In this document: positions 44,783-53,743 of the stretch, piece after piece
How positions within the stretch are numbered: position 1 is the stretch's first letter
Layout: each line of letters starts with the position of its first letter
From: Pedobacter sp. WC2423
Lineage (GTDB): Bacteria; Bacteroidota; Bacteroidia; Sphingobacteriales; Sphingobacteriaceae
Direction of reading: 5' to 3'
Assembly (NCBI RefSeq): GCF_040822065.1
Contig: NZ_CP162005.1
Coordinates: 5,146,001-5,210,000 of the forward strand
DNA length: 64,000 nt
Program-made: the position numbers and the translations under genes
The notes under the pieces: generated by a model
What the model saw: the letters and a program-made list of their open reading frames with translations, nothing else
What the model was told of the DNA's origin: nothing
The model's database searches: none

Positions 44783-47700
44783 TTAATGATGCGCTACTCC
44801 TGCCGTATCCCTGGTGTCTGTCAGGTGTCTGGCTTTTTTATGATAAGCCCAATAAAATACAATCGGGTACACAAATAAACTGAATAAGGTATTTGTAATT
44901 AAACCTCCAATTACAACAATCGCCAGAGGTTTTGAAGCCTCAGAACCAATTCCTGTTGACAGTGCAGCAGGCATAAGTCCAATTGCAGCCATCATAGCGG
45001 TCATAATTACCGGACGCAGCCTGGTCGCAATACCATCCTTCAAAGCATCTGGAAATGACCAGGTAGGGTGGTACTTCAGTTCTGCTATGTTTGACTTGAA
45101 CTTGGTCAGTAAAATTACCCCGTTCTGTACACAGATCCCGAATAAGGCTATAAAACCAATACCGGCCGAGATGTTAAAATTGACACCGGATGCCAGCAGC
45201 GCTAAAACACCGCCGACCATGGCAAAAGGAACATTGTTCAGTACCAGCAATGAATCTTTAATATTTCCGAATAAAACAAACAGGATAAAGAAGATCAGCA
45301 ATAAACTGATTGGAACTGCCTGAGACAACCTCGCTGTTGCACGCTGCTGATTTTCAAAATCTCCAGCCCATTGCAGTTTATATTCTTTAGGTAATTTAAT
45401 TACTGAATTTACTTTCGCTTGTGCTTCTGCAATAGTGCTTCCCATATCTCTTCCCCTGATCGAGAATTTAATCGCCCCATACCGCTGGTGTTTATCACGG
45501 TATATAATACTTGGGCCGGTTACTTTTTTAATCGTGGAAATTTCACTCAGTGGTACTTTTGCGCCCGAAAGGCTTTGTATTCTCAGGTTACCAATAGATT
45601 CCTCATTTTGTCTGAAAGAATCAGGATACCTGATCCTCAGCTCAAACTTACGTTCACCTTCATAGATCTGGGTCGCTGCTTTTCCGCCAATCGCCATTTC
45701 AATAACAGCATTTGCATCTTCTGCCCTTATTCCATATAAGGCCATTTTTGTCTGATTCAGGTTGATTTGTAATTCAGGTTGTCCTAAGTTTCTTAAAATC
45801 CCTAAATCTTCAATGCCTTTAACTGTTTTCAGGATGTTTTCGATCTTTTCTTCCTGTTTCTCGATGAAACCAAAGTCATTCCCGAACATTTTGACTACAA
45901 TCGATCCTTTTACGCCGGATACTGCTTCTTCTACGTTGTCAGAGATTGGCTGAGAGAAGTTAAGACTAATCCCCGGATAACCTTTTAACCGCTCTTGCAT
46001 GCGCTGAATCAGCTGCTCTTTACTCTCTTTGCGCTTCCATTCATCCTTCGGATAAATGTCAACCAGGAATTCCATATTGTAAAAACCTGTCGCATCAGTA
46101 CCATCATTAGGTCTTCCGGTTTGAGAGACTACTTGTTTGACCTCATCAAAATGAAGGAAGATCTTGCGGATCTCATTAGATAGTTTTTTAGTTTCATCTA
46201 ATGAGATACTCAGCGGTGCACTTGCACGCACATAAATAGAGCCCTCATCAAGCGATGGCAGAAACTCTGTACCCAGGAATTTGAAACTGAATAAGCCCAG
46301 GACCAGGATCACCAGTGAGATGCCGAATACCAGTTTTCTCGCTTTGAAACAAGCATTGTAAAACCGGATTGTTCCATTGGTAATGGCACGCAGAAAGAAG
46401 TTGTGTTTCTCTTTTACATTTTTGTTTAACAGGACACTTGCCAGTGCAGGTACCAGAGTAAAAGTGAGGATCAATGCACCCAGTAAAGCAAAACTTAACG
46501 TCCATGCCAATGGGGAGAACATTTTCCCCTCAACTTTCTCAAAGGTAAAAATAGGTAGTAACCCTGTAATGATAATTAGTTTGGCAAAGAATATACCTTT
46601 ACCATTCTCTAAACAAGCTCTTTTAATGATCCCGAGTTTACTCAGGCCATTGAATTTTTGCATTCCGGCAGCCTGCGCACGGTGATCCAGGGCAACAAAA
46701 ATTCCCTCGACCATCACCACGGCCCCGTCTATAATAATACCGAAGTCAATCGCCCCCATCGACAGTAAGTTGGCAGACATTCCCTTTAATTTCAAACAAA
46801 TAAAGGCAAATAGTAAAGCCAGTGGAATGATGATAGACACAATCAGCGTAGTCCGCCAGTCTGCCATGAATAAGAACACAATAACAGTAACGAAGATAAT
46901 CCCCTCCATCATATTGTGCATTACCGTATGGATTGCGAAATTTACCAGGTTCTCTCTGTCATAGAAAGTATTGATCTTCACATCCGGCGGCAGGATATTA
47001 TCATTGATATCTTTAATCTTCTCTTTTAACCGGGTTAATACCTCGCTCGGGTTTTCGCCTTTACGCATCACTACAATCCCTTCTACCACATCAGGGTCAT
47101 TGTCCCTGCCAACCTGCCCCAATCTTGGTAAAGCACTCTCTGTGACGTCGGCAATGGTTTTTACATAAACTGGTGTCCCGTTTACATTGTCTACAATCAC
47201 ATTGTTGATCTCATCAATATTATTGAGTACGCCAATTCCACGAACTACATAAGCCTGACCGCCCTGGTTGATTACATCACCACCCACGTTGATATTACTT
47301 TTGGATACCGCCTCGAAAAGTTCAGCTGCAGTTACTCCATATTGTATAGATTTTTGTGGATCAACAGTAATCTGGTAGGTTTTAACCTCTCCACCAAAAC
47401 TCACCACATCGGCGATGCCTGGTACAGAAAGCAATTCTCTCTCTACTACCCAATCCTGCAATGTTTTTAATTCCCGGATTGATTTCTTGTCGCTTTTTAA
47501 AGTATAACGGAAAATCTCACCCGTTGGCCCGTAAGGAGGTTCAACTTCAGGATTTACACCTGCCGGGATATCTGCTTCGGCAATGTGATTGTTAACCTGA
47601 ACTCTTGCAAAGGCATAATCTACATCGTCTTCAAATGTTATTTTAACGATAGATAAACCAAATAGCGAAGAAGAACGGATACTGGTTCTTTTTTCGGTCG

Positions 47701-47932
47701 GGTTCATTGCTATTTCAAGCGGTCTGGTTACAAACTTTTCTACCTCCTCGGCACTACGGCCCGGCCATTGTGTAATAATCGTAACATTCGTATTGGTTAC
47801 ATCTGGAAAAGCCTCGATGGTGGTGTGCTTAAAGCTCAGGTAACCAGCTACGATCATCACCAGGGTAGCAAAGAAAATGAAGATCTTATTTTTTAGGGAA
47901 AAACCTATGATCGTCTTAATGAATTTATTCAT
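44783..47932 (-). CDS. czcA: Heavy-metal efflux RND pump, CzcA type
   Basis: 1049 residues, 12 transmembrane segments with two large periplasmic loops. The fourth membrane helix carries DFGIIIDGAVVMVEG (residues ~395-409), the charged relay of HME-type RND pumps. The D-F-G-x3-D-G form is associated with Zn/Co/Cd exporters rather than Cu/Ag pumps. The N-terminus KHTTIEAFPDVTNTNV and the AEEVEKFVT porter motif are typical. It works by proton antiport across the inner membrane, joined to the adaptor and outer-membrane channel encoded just upstream. The substrate metal is inferred from the motif. Confidence 0.92.
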   Translation of the reverse strand: MNKFIKTIIGFSLKNKIFIFFATLVMIVAGYLSFKHTTIEAFPDVTNTNVTIITQWPGRSAEEVEKFVTRPLEIAMNPTEKRTSIRSSSLFGLSIVKITFEDDVDYAFARVQVNNHIAEADIPAGVNPEVEPPYGPTGEIFRYTLKSDKKSIRELKTLQDWVVERELLSVPGIADVVSFGGEVKTYQITVDPQKSIQYGVTAAELFEAVSKSNINVGGDVINQGGQAYVVRGIGVLNNIDEINNVIVDNVNGTPVYVKTIADVTESALPRLGQVGRDNDPDVVEGIVVMRKGENPSEVLTRLKEKIKDINDNILPPDVKINTFYDRENLVNFAIHTVMHNMMEGIIFVTVIVFLFMADWRTTLIVSIIIPLALLFAFICLKLKGMSANLLSMGAIDFGIIIDGAVVMVEGIFVALDHRAQAAGMQKFNGLSKLGIIKRACLENGKGIFFAKLIIITGLLPIFTFEKVEGKMFSPLAWTLSFALLGALILTFTLVPALASVLLNKNVKEKHNFFLRAITNGTIRFYNACFKARKLVFGISLVILVLGLFSFKFLGTEFLPSLDEGSIYVRASAPLSISLDETKKLSNEIRKIFLHFDEVKQVVSQTGRPNDGTDATGFYNMEFLVDIYPKDEWKRKESKEQLIQRMQERLKGYPGISLNFSQPISDNVEEAVSGVKGSIVVKMFGNDFGFIEKQEEKIENILKTVKGIEDLGILRNLGQPELQINLNQTKMALYGIRAEDANAVIEMAIGGKAATQIYEGERKFELRIRYPDSFRQNEESIGNLRIQSLSGAKVPLSEISTIKKVTGPSIIYRDKHQRYGAIKFSIRGRDMGSTIAEAQAKVNSVIKLPKEYKLQWAGDFENQQRATARLSQAVPISLLLIFFILFVLFGNIKDSLLVLNNVPFAMVGGVLALLASGVNFNISAGIGFIALFGICVQNGVILLTKFKSNIAELKYHPTWSFPDALKDGIATRLRPVIMTAMMAAIGLMPAALSTGIGSEASKPLAIVVIGGLITNTLFSLFVYPIVFYWAYHKKARHLTDTRDTAGVAHH

Positions 47933-47962
47933 TATAGTGAATTTTTATCTGGTGTAAGAAAA

Positions 47963-49066
47963 TTAGTCTTTAAGGCTTTCATAAAGGAATACCTGTTTGG
48001 AGGCAACAATACGGTCGCCTGGTTGTAGTCCTTTACTGATATAGGCCTTATCTCCCGATTTTCTCCCTATCTCTACTTGTTGTATACGTACTTTTTTTAC
48101 CTTATCCAGTACCAGGACATAATTTTTATTCTCGTCAAAAATGATGTTGTTCGCATTGATAGATGGCAAGTTCACATCAGATTTTGAGGCGATTTGTACC
48201 GTTCCCATCATACCTGGTTTTAATAAATAACCAGGATTCGGAATACTTACTCTGGCATGCATCACTTTACTGTCTTCATCCAGGATATTATAAATTTTAT
48301 CAATTTTACCTGTAAAAACTTTTTCAGGGTAGGAGAGGATGGCGATTTTTACCTCATCACCTTCTTTAATACTGGCAATATCTGATTCATAGATATTAAT
48401 CAGTGCCCATACAGTAGATAAATCAGCTACGGTAAACAAACTCTGACTATTGTCAGGTCTGAGCTGCATATTGCTATTCACATTTTTCTCAATCACAAAA
48501 CCGGAAATTGGTGATTTCAAAGTATAAGTTCCATTGACACTTCCGCCATTCAGGTTCAGTACTGCTTTACTGCGTTTCTCTTCTGCCTGTTTAACCAGGT
48601 AATTATTTTTAGCTTCTTCCAGATCTCTGGCAGATGATAAGCCACTTTTATAGAGGTCTTCAGCAAGTTTCATGCTTCTTGCTGCATTTCTCAACTCGGC
48701 AGAAGAGCTGATCGCCTCTTTATCGTATCCGGCCATTTCCGGACTTCCCATAGTGGCTAATACTTGTCCTTTAGTTACGCGGTCACCTAGTTTAACTGGA
48801 ACTGAACGGACATTTCCACTCACCATCGGAAATATTTTCGCTGTCGTTTCTTCATTCGGAGCTATCTTGGCAGAGAAGCTTAAGTCGGTTTCACTATTCG
48901 GATTTCTAACTGTATCGATCAATAGTCTGTTGATCAGGGAATCAGTAAGGGCGAATTTTTCATCTTTGGGCGGTTCTTTAACGTGTTCTGTACAGCTTTG
49001 TAAAAATATGAAAGCGGTAATTACGCCAATAGTCAGCCTGCTGAGTTGTTTGGTTTGGGTTTGCAT
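47963..49066 (-). CDS. czcB: RND efflux periplasmic adaptor, CzcB type (lipoprotein)
   Basis: 367 residues. The lipobox LQSC gives an acylated Cys near residue 26. Then come a short helical hairpin, the lipoyl/barrel-sandwich halves (VKLGDRVTKGQVLATMGSP ... LKSPISGFVIEK) and the beta-barrel/membrane-proximal domains. It links the inner-membrane pump to the TolC-type channel. No His-rich metal-binding N-terminus is seen, unlike some CzcB proteins. It is 30 bp upstream of czcA. Confidence 0.9.
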   Translation of the reverse strand: MQTQTKQLSRLTIGVITAFIFLQSCTEHVKEPPKDEKFALTDSLINRLLIDTVRNPNSETDLSFSAKIAPNEETTAKIFPMVSGNVRSVPVKLGDRVTKGQVLATMGSPEMAGYDKEAISSSAELRNAARSMKLAEDLYKSGLSSARDLEEAKNNYLVKQAEEKRSKAVLNLNGGSVNGTYTLKSPISGFVIEKNVNSNMQLRPDNSQSLFTVADLSTVWALINIYESDIASIKEGDEVKIAILSYPEKVFTGKIDKIYNILDEDSKVMHARVSIPNPGYLLKPGMMGTVQIASKSDVNLPSINANNIIFDENKNYVLVLDKVKKVRIQQVEIGRKSGDKAYISKGLQPGDRIVASKQVFLYESLKD

Positions 49067-49073
49067 GTTTGTA

Positions 49074-50363
49074 TTATTTGAAAATTGTAGTACCGGTTAC
49101 ATAATTGATTTCTTCCTTGGCATTCATTCGCTGATATTTCAGGTCATTCATTTGCAGGGTGCTTTCTTTATAGGAATCATAGAAGTCCATGAATTCCAGC
49201 AGGCTCAGGTTTCTGCTTTTGAAGTTTTTAATCACTTCGCCGATCAGTTTATCAAAGTCAGTGCTAAAGTTCTTATCGAAACCTTTATACAGGCTCTCCG
49301 TTCTTAAAGCTGATTTATAGCTGTTGAAAACTTCATTTTGTAAAGCAGATTCTTGCTGATTTAATTGGTTTTTTCCAGCATCAATAGCAATTTTCGCTTT
49401 TTTAATCTCTCCCTGGTTTCTGTTAAATAAAGGAAGTGGGATATGCATACCTAATCCGGTATAATTGTTCGGGTAACTTCCTTGCAAATCATAGGTTAAA
49501 GAGAATTGTACGTCGGGTACAGCATTCGCTTTTTGTACGCTGAGTGCTTTTTGTGCGTAATCAATTCCGGTTTGTGTCATTTTCAAATCTGCACGGTTAG
49601 TACGGGCAGAATCCAGCAGGTTGGTATAAACTGCTTTATCTAATTGATAGCCCTGTTCTTCTGAAGGATCCATCACCAGTTGAAGATTTGTATCTGGTTT
49701 CAGGTTGGTCATCAGTTTAAGGTCTGTTTCCATATCCTCAATACTGTTTTCCAGGTTATTGTATTCTGTTTGTAAGCTGTAAACCAGTGATTTGATCCTG
49801 ATAATATCTTTCATTGCGATATTTCCCATTTTCAATTGCTGTTCTGATGCAGAAAGCAGTTTTTGCAAAGAGCTGATTTGTTGTTGATAAAGCTTTGCAG
49901 ATTGCTGCGCGAAATAAGTTTTATAGAAATTAGAACGCAGGTTAAATCTTAGTGTGCGCATCAGATCGAAATATTGATATTCTGCTAATTTTACGCCTGA
50001 TTTAGCAAGCTGAATGTTTTTATTCCTTTTTCCGGCAAGTTTAACCAGTTGAGAAATAGAGGCCTGATATTCTCCGTTTGTTTTAGAAGTTTCGAAGAAT
50101 CTTTTAGTTTTAGAGTTATATAACTGGGTCTCTACATTGAGTTCCGGGTTGTCAAATAGTTTGGCCGTAATAATTTCTGCCCTGGCCTGATCTGTCTGAT
50201 AGTTTTGGGCGATTAATTGATAATTGTTCTGTATAAACAGCTTTTCTGCTTCGGGCAAACTGATTTTGAGCGTGTCAGTTGCCTGAGCTGCAGCATTTCC
50301 GGAGAAGCCTAGCAGGGCGAAGCCGAAGATTAACAGTTGATTTTTCAGGAAGTTAGAGGTCAT
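49074..50363 (-). CDS. czcC: TolC-type outer-membrane channel, CzcC type
   Basis: 429 residues. The signal peptide ends NAAAQ, followed by the two helical/barrel repeats of OEP proteins, with LPEAEKLFIQNNYQLIAQNYQ and the second repeat starting DYAQKALSVQKANAVPDVQFS. The long helices contain the usual Gln/Glu/Lys coiled-coil pattern. It forms the outer-membrane exit of the CzcABC complex. It is 7 bp upstream of the adaptor gene, in the order czcC-czcB-czcA. Confidence 0.9.
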   Translation of the reverse strand: MTSNFLKNQLLIFGFALLGFSGNAAAQATDTLKISLPEAEKLFIQNNYQLIAQNYQTDQARAEIITAKLFDNPELNVETQLYNSKTKRFFETSKTNGEYQASISQLVKLAGKRNKNIQLAKSGVKLAEYQYFDLMRTLRFNLRSNFYKTYFAQQSAKLYQQQISSLQKLLSASEQQLKMGNIAMKDIIRIKSLVYSLQTEYNNLENSIEDMETDLKLMTNLKPDTNLQLVMDPSEEQGYQLDKAVYTNLLDSARTNRADLKMTQTGIDYAQKALSVQKANAVPDVQFSLTYDLQGSYPNNYTGLGMHIPLPLFNRNQGEIKKAKIAIDAGKNQLNQQESALQNEVFNSYKSALRTESLYKGFDKNFSTDFDKLIGEVIKNFKSRNLSLLEFMDFYDSYKESTLQMNDLKYQRMNAKEEINYVTGTTIFK

Positions 50364-50432
50364 TTGCTTAAATATTTAAACAAATCTAATTTCATGAAAT
50401 TAAAGGTGAATTAAAGGGATATTAAAAACTGA

Positions 50433-51797
50433 TTAAAATGAATGAAATTCAATGCAGAAAGTGGTTCCAGTAGCATTAGATGACGTTACTGTGATTTTTC
50501 CGTTAAAAAGTGTGATGATTTTGTGTGCCATATATAAGCCCATTCCATTGCCTGCATGTTCTACTTTATGGGAAGAACTGTAAAAGGGTTTGAAGATTTC
50601 TTTCAATTTATCTTGAGCTATGCCTGCACCGTGATCACTGATAGTCAAAGTCATTCCGGCAGGTGAGATATCCAGATGGCAGCTAACTTGCTGGTCATCT
50701 GAAAATTTGAATGCATTGCTGATGATATTGTCGAGTGCGATTTGTAGTAAGGTAGAATTTGCCGTAAGGATTAAAGGGCTATCGTCTGTCATCGGGAGAT
50801 TTGTCATTTCCACCAGCAGTTTGTTTGGGCCTTTACGCTTGTTCCATTCTGCTTGCAATTGCCAGATCAGTTCATCTATACGGATTTTCTCGGCGAGTGA
50901 AGAACTATATTCCAGATCGGCCTGTGCGAGATTAAAAAGAGCGGTAATGATATTTTCTAATTTTTCAGCATCTTCCAGTACCGAGTGCAGTGCTTTTTCA
51001 TAATCTTGTTTCTGGCGGTCTTTAGAAAGCGCAATTTCAGCTCCGATAATCATCCGGGTAACCGGGGTACGCAGTTCGTGAGAGGCGTTGGCAACAAATG
51101 TCTTTTGCAGGATAAAAGAGTGTTCCAGATGCTCCATCAGGTTGTTGAAATTCTGTGCCAGTAAAGTGATCTCATCTTTATTGGTTCCTTCTGCTACCCT
51201 GAAATGGAGGTTATTCGACTTGATTAATTTGACCTGGCCAATGAATACATCAAGCGGGGCTAATATTCTTTTGGCGATCCATCTGCCCGAAAGCAGCAAG
51301 CCAAGAAAGATAATGATGAACACGCCAATCATTACTTTTAATAATTTATGGATTCTTAGCGTTGTACTTTGATCTACTGCAGAGGCAAGGATCACAAAAT
51401 CACCCTGATTATCCTTATAGAAAATTCCAACGACCTGTCTTTCTCCTTCTTTGAAACGGACTTTCCCTAATTCTCTTACTCTGTCAATAGTCTGACTGCT
51501 CCAGAATTGCTGGTCATCACCAATAAAAGTGGCACTGTTACGCTCATTGTAAATACGGATGACTTCTCCGTTCAGTTTTTCCAGATATTGTGTTCTTACT
51601 TTATTTAAAGCATCGTCCGAAATTTCATCTGCTTCCAGGTAAAGCTTGGCTGTTACCATAGTCCGGTCAGTCAGGCGGTCAAAAAATTCTGACTCCATCA
51701 CCTTTTTGAAGGTGAAATAGGTAACTGATAATACACATAGTAGTGTAACTGTGCTGATCAGCGTGAAATATAAAGCCAGACGGTCTTTGATCTTCAT
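50433..51797 (-). CDS. Sensor histidine kinase of the metal-efflux locus
   Basis: 454 residues. Two membrane helices (residues ~10-32 and ~152-175) flank a ~120-residue periplasmic sensor. HAMP follows, then HisKA with His240 in FVANASHELRTPVTRM, and a HATPase with DNIISNAFKFS and the G-boxes. CusS/CzcS-type kinases sense periplasmic metal and drive the neighbouring efflux operon. It is 69 bp upstream of czcC and 8 bp after the response-regulator gene. Confidence 0.9.
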   Translation of the reverse strand: MKIKDRLALYFTLISTVTLLCVLSVTYFTFKKVMESEFFDRLTDRTMVTAKLYLEADEISDDALNKVRTQYLEKLNGEVIRIYNERNSATFIGDDQQFWSSQTIDRVRELGKVRFKEGERQVVGIFYKDNQGDFVILASAVDQSTTLRIHKLLKVMIGVFIIIFLGLLLSGRWIAKRILAPLDVFIGQVKLIKSNNLHFRVAEGTNKDEITLLAQNFNNLMEHLEHSFILQKTFVANASHELRTPVTRMIIGAEIALSKDRQKQDYEKALHSVLEDAEKLENIITALFNLAQADLEYSSSLAEKIRIDELIWQLQAEWNKRKGPNKLLVEMTNLPMTDDSPLILTANSTLLQIALDNIISNAFKFSDDQQVSCHLDISPAGMTLTISDHGAGIAQDKLKEIFKPFYSSSHKVEHAGNGMGLYMAHKIITLFNGKITVTSSNATGTTFCIEFHSF

Positions 51798-51805
51798 GGA
51801 ATTGT

Positions 51806-52483
51806 TTATTTCATGATATAGCCCATACCGATTTTCGTATGGATTATTTTCTTGTCAAATCCTTTTTCGATCTTATTGCGCAGGAAGTTTACATAAACAT
51901 CAATCACATTGGTGCCGGTATCAAAACTAATATCCCAGGCATTCTCTGCGATATATTGTCTGGATAAAAGGCGGTTTGGGTTTTTAAGGAAGAGTTCAAG
52001 CAGCGTGAATTCTTTCGCAGTAAGTGTAATATCTTTACCTGCGCGCTGAACAGTTTTGGAATAAGTATCCATCAGGATATCTTCAAAACCAAGGGTGTGT
52101 TTAAGCTGGCTTTGTACAGTTTGCTGTCTTCTGAGCATCGCCTCAATACGGGCCAGCAATTCTTTGAAGTGGAAGGGCTTGACCAGGTAATCGTCAGCAC
52201 CGGAATTAAGTCCCAGTACTTTATCATCAATGGAACCTAATGCGGTTAACATCAGGATCGGAACATCTTTATTGGTTTGTCTGATCTGACGGCAAACTTC
52301 AATACCGTTCATGCCCGGCATCATGACATCGAGAATCAGCAGATCGAATTGCTCTTCCTGAAAAGTATAAAGGGCCATTATGCCATCAGGGATAGTAGTA
52401 ACATTATAATTATGCTCTTCCAGTCCGGTTTTAACCAGGCTGGCTATTTTCACATCATCTTCTGCTAATCCGATATTAAACAT
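51806..52483 (-). CDS. OmpR/PhoB-type response regulator of the metal-efflux locus
   Basis: 225 residues from MFNIGLAEDD; the frame is open 18 codons further, but that part would overlap the tatA stop. The receiver has the acidic EDD near residue 8, phospho-acceptor Asp (LLILDVMMPG) and the conserved Lys (YLVKPFHFKE). The C-terminal winged helix (KEFTLLELFLKNPNRLLSR, VDVYVNFLRNKIEKG) binds DNA direct repeats. It pairs with the kinase 8 bp downstream and probably controls czcCBA. Confidence 0.92.
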   Translation of the reverse strand: MFNIGLAEDDVKIASLVKTGLEEHNYNVTTIPDGIMALYTFQEEQFDLLILDVMMPGMNGIEVCRQIRQTNKDVPILMLTALGSIDDKVLGLNSGADDYLVKPFHFKELLARIEAMLRRQQTVQSQLKHTLGFEDILMDTYSKTVQRAGKDITLTAKEFTLLELFLKNPNRLLSRQYIAENAWDISFDTGTNVIDVYVNFLRNKIEKGFDKKIIHTKIGMGYIMK

Positions 52484-52533
52484 TTGCTGCTCGGGGTTGG
52501 TTGAGCCACAAAGGTAACTATCTAAATCCAAAC

Positions 52534-52695
52534 TCATTCATTCCCTTTTTGACCATCTTTAAACTCTTTAACACCCTGACCCAGGCCTTTCATCAGTTCA
52601 GGGATTTTTTTACCTCCAAAAAGGAGTAACACAACAACCAGGATAACTAGGATTTCTGGTGTGCCCAATGCGGCTAAAATAGGGTGCTGAAGCAT
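52534..52695 (-). CDS. tatA: Twin-arginine translocase subunit TatA
   Basis: 53 residues, too short for many gene finders. The short N-terminus carries GTPEILVILVVVLLLFGGKK, i.e. the single TatA membrane helix, then the FGGKKIPEL hinge and the amphipathic helix MKGLGQGVKEFKDG. TatA oligomers form the pore for folded proteins with twin-arginine signals. It is on the same strand just upstream (50 bp) of the response regulator; the functional link is unclear. No tatB or tatC is in the window. Confidence 0.9.
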   Translation of the reverse strand: MLQHPILAALGTPEILVILVVVLLLFGGKKIPELMKGLGQGVKEFKDGQKGNE

Positions 52696-52921
52696 ATTCT
52701 TTTGGTTAGTGATGTGATTTAAAGTCTGTCCGGGTTTTATAAATATGGGCCGGACAGGCTTATGGTGTGTTTTGTTTGAACAAAAGTAAAATGGGATAAT
52801 TAAAGTCTTGTTAAAACCGGATTAAAATGGGGTTAAAATGTTGAGTGATTAAGGGGGGTATGAAATTCTGCACTTGTGGAGAGTTTTAACTGAAGCTCAT
52901 AACAATTTTATTTGGCGCCTT

Positions 52922-52958
52922 TAATCAAATTGCTACACACTGTGTAGTAATTTGATTA
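52922..52958. repeat. 37-bp near-perfect palindrome in the tatA / KTSC divergent region
   Basis: Arms of 18 bp (52922-52939 and 52941-52958) around one central C, with one mismatch. The inner part is CTACACACTGTGTAG and the outer part is TAATCAAA/TTTGATTA. A further TAATCAAA at 52971-52978 makes a second inverted pair with the right arm. It lies 50 bp upstream of the KTSC-gene promoter. Confidence 0.8.
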
Positions 52959-53007
52959 TTAATTTAATGATAATCAAAGCTTAATCTTTCTTTCCCATAT
53001 AAAATTG

Positions 53008-53015
53008 TACCTTTG
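53008..53015 (+). promoter_or_regulatory. -7 box TACCTTTG of the J-domain gene promoter
   Basis: Exact TAnnTTTG; the -33 region has only TTTC at 52987-52990 (17 bp away), a weak match. The ATG of the J-domain gene is 80 bp downstream. Confidence 0.5.
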
Positions 53016-53094
53016 CAAAATTGTTAGTCATTATTATGGGTTGATCCTGAATTTCAGCCTGTTAAATGCGAACAATAATTGCATTAAATATATT

Positions 53095-53541
53095 ATGAAG
53101 AAGATTGTCGATTACAGAAAATTGTTAGGTGTTCAAAAAGATGCCGAGCTGAAAGAGCTTAAAACCATTTACAGAAATTTAATGAAGGAATATCATCCTG
53201 ATAAATTTCAAGAAAGTGATGAAGCTAAATTAGCTGCTGAAACAAAAAGTAAAGAAATTATTGAAGCCTATCATTTCCTGGTTAGCATTGCTCCTGAAAC
53301 ACTTGCTGGCTCAATTGAAGAATATACAAGTACAATCACTTCATGTGGTATTGCTGATTATAACTGGGCTGGCCTGGTACTTACAGTTCATTTCCTTGAC
53401 GGAAGCGGATATGAGTATTTTGAAGTTCCAAAAGCAATTTATGTGAAATTGGTAAATGCAGATTCTCCAGGAAGATTTGCACGTCGTCATATCTTCAATT
53501 CTTTTCCTTACAGAAATATAGTAAAATTAGAAACAGCTTAA
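53095..53541 (+). CDS. J-domain plus KTSC-domain protein
   Basis: 148 residues from MKKIVDYRKLLG; an upstream in-frame start at 53005 would begin before the -7 box. Residues 1-65 form a J-domain with the HPD triad in EYHPDKF, so it should stimulate an Hsp70. Residues ~80-145 form a KTSC-like domain (SCGIADYNWAGLVLTVHFLDG ... YEYFEVPKAIYVKLVNADSPG), reported elsewhere as a small stand-alone domain of unclear role. It is a compact fusion of a chaperone-recruiting module with a putative binding module; the client is unknown. Confidence 0.82.
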   Translation: MKKIVDYRKLLGVQKDAELKELKTIYRNLMKEYHPDKFQESDEAKLAAETKSKEIIEAYHFLVSIAPETLAGSIEEYTSTITSCGIADYNWAGLVLTVHFLDGSGYEYFEVPKAIYVKLVNADSPGRFARRHIFNSFPYRNIVKLETA

Positions 53542-53570
53542 TCTCTGTTCTGATTTAATGAATAAATTCA

Positions 53571-53594
53571 CTTATCCTGTTTTTACAGGATAAG
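53571..53594 (+). terminator. Hairpin after the J-domain/KTSC gene
   Basis: Perfect 10-bp stem CTTATCCTGT (53571-53580)/ACAGGATAAG (53585-53594) with a TTTT loop, 30 bp after the stop; no T-run. Confidence 0.55.
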
Positions 53595-53743
53595 CTATAC
53601 CCGTCGGTCAGCGTGCTTTTTGTAGCCTCCTATAAAGAACATACTGGCCGATAATTTTTAGTATTCCCCAACAATATCAGCTGTATAATTGTTTAGTATA
53701 AAAGACGCTATCTGATCCTGCAAAGTATCTCAATTCGTATCGT

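Noticed and set aside
44783..47932. Copper/silver exporter CusA
   Set aside because: The fourth-helix motif DFGxxxDG fits Zn/Co/Cd pumps better, although the metal is not proven.
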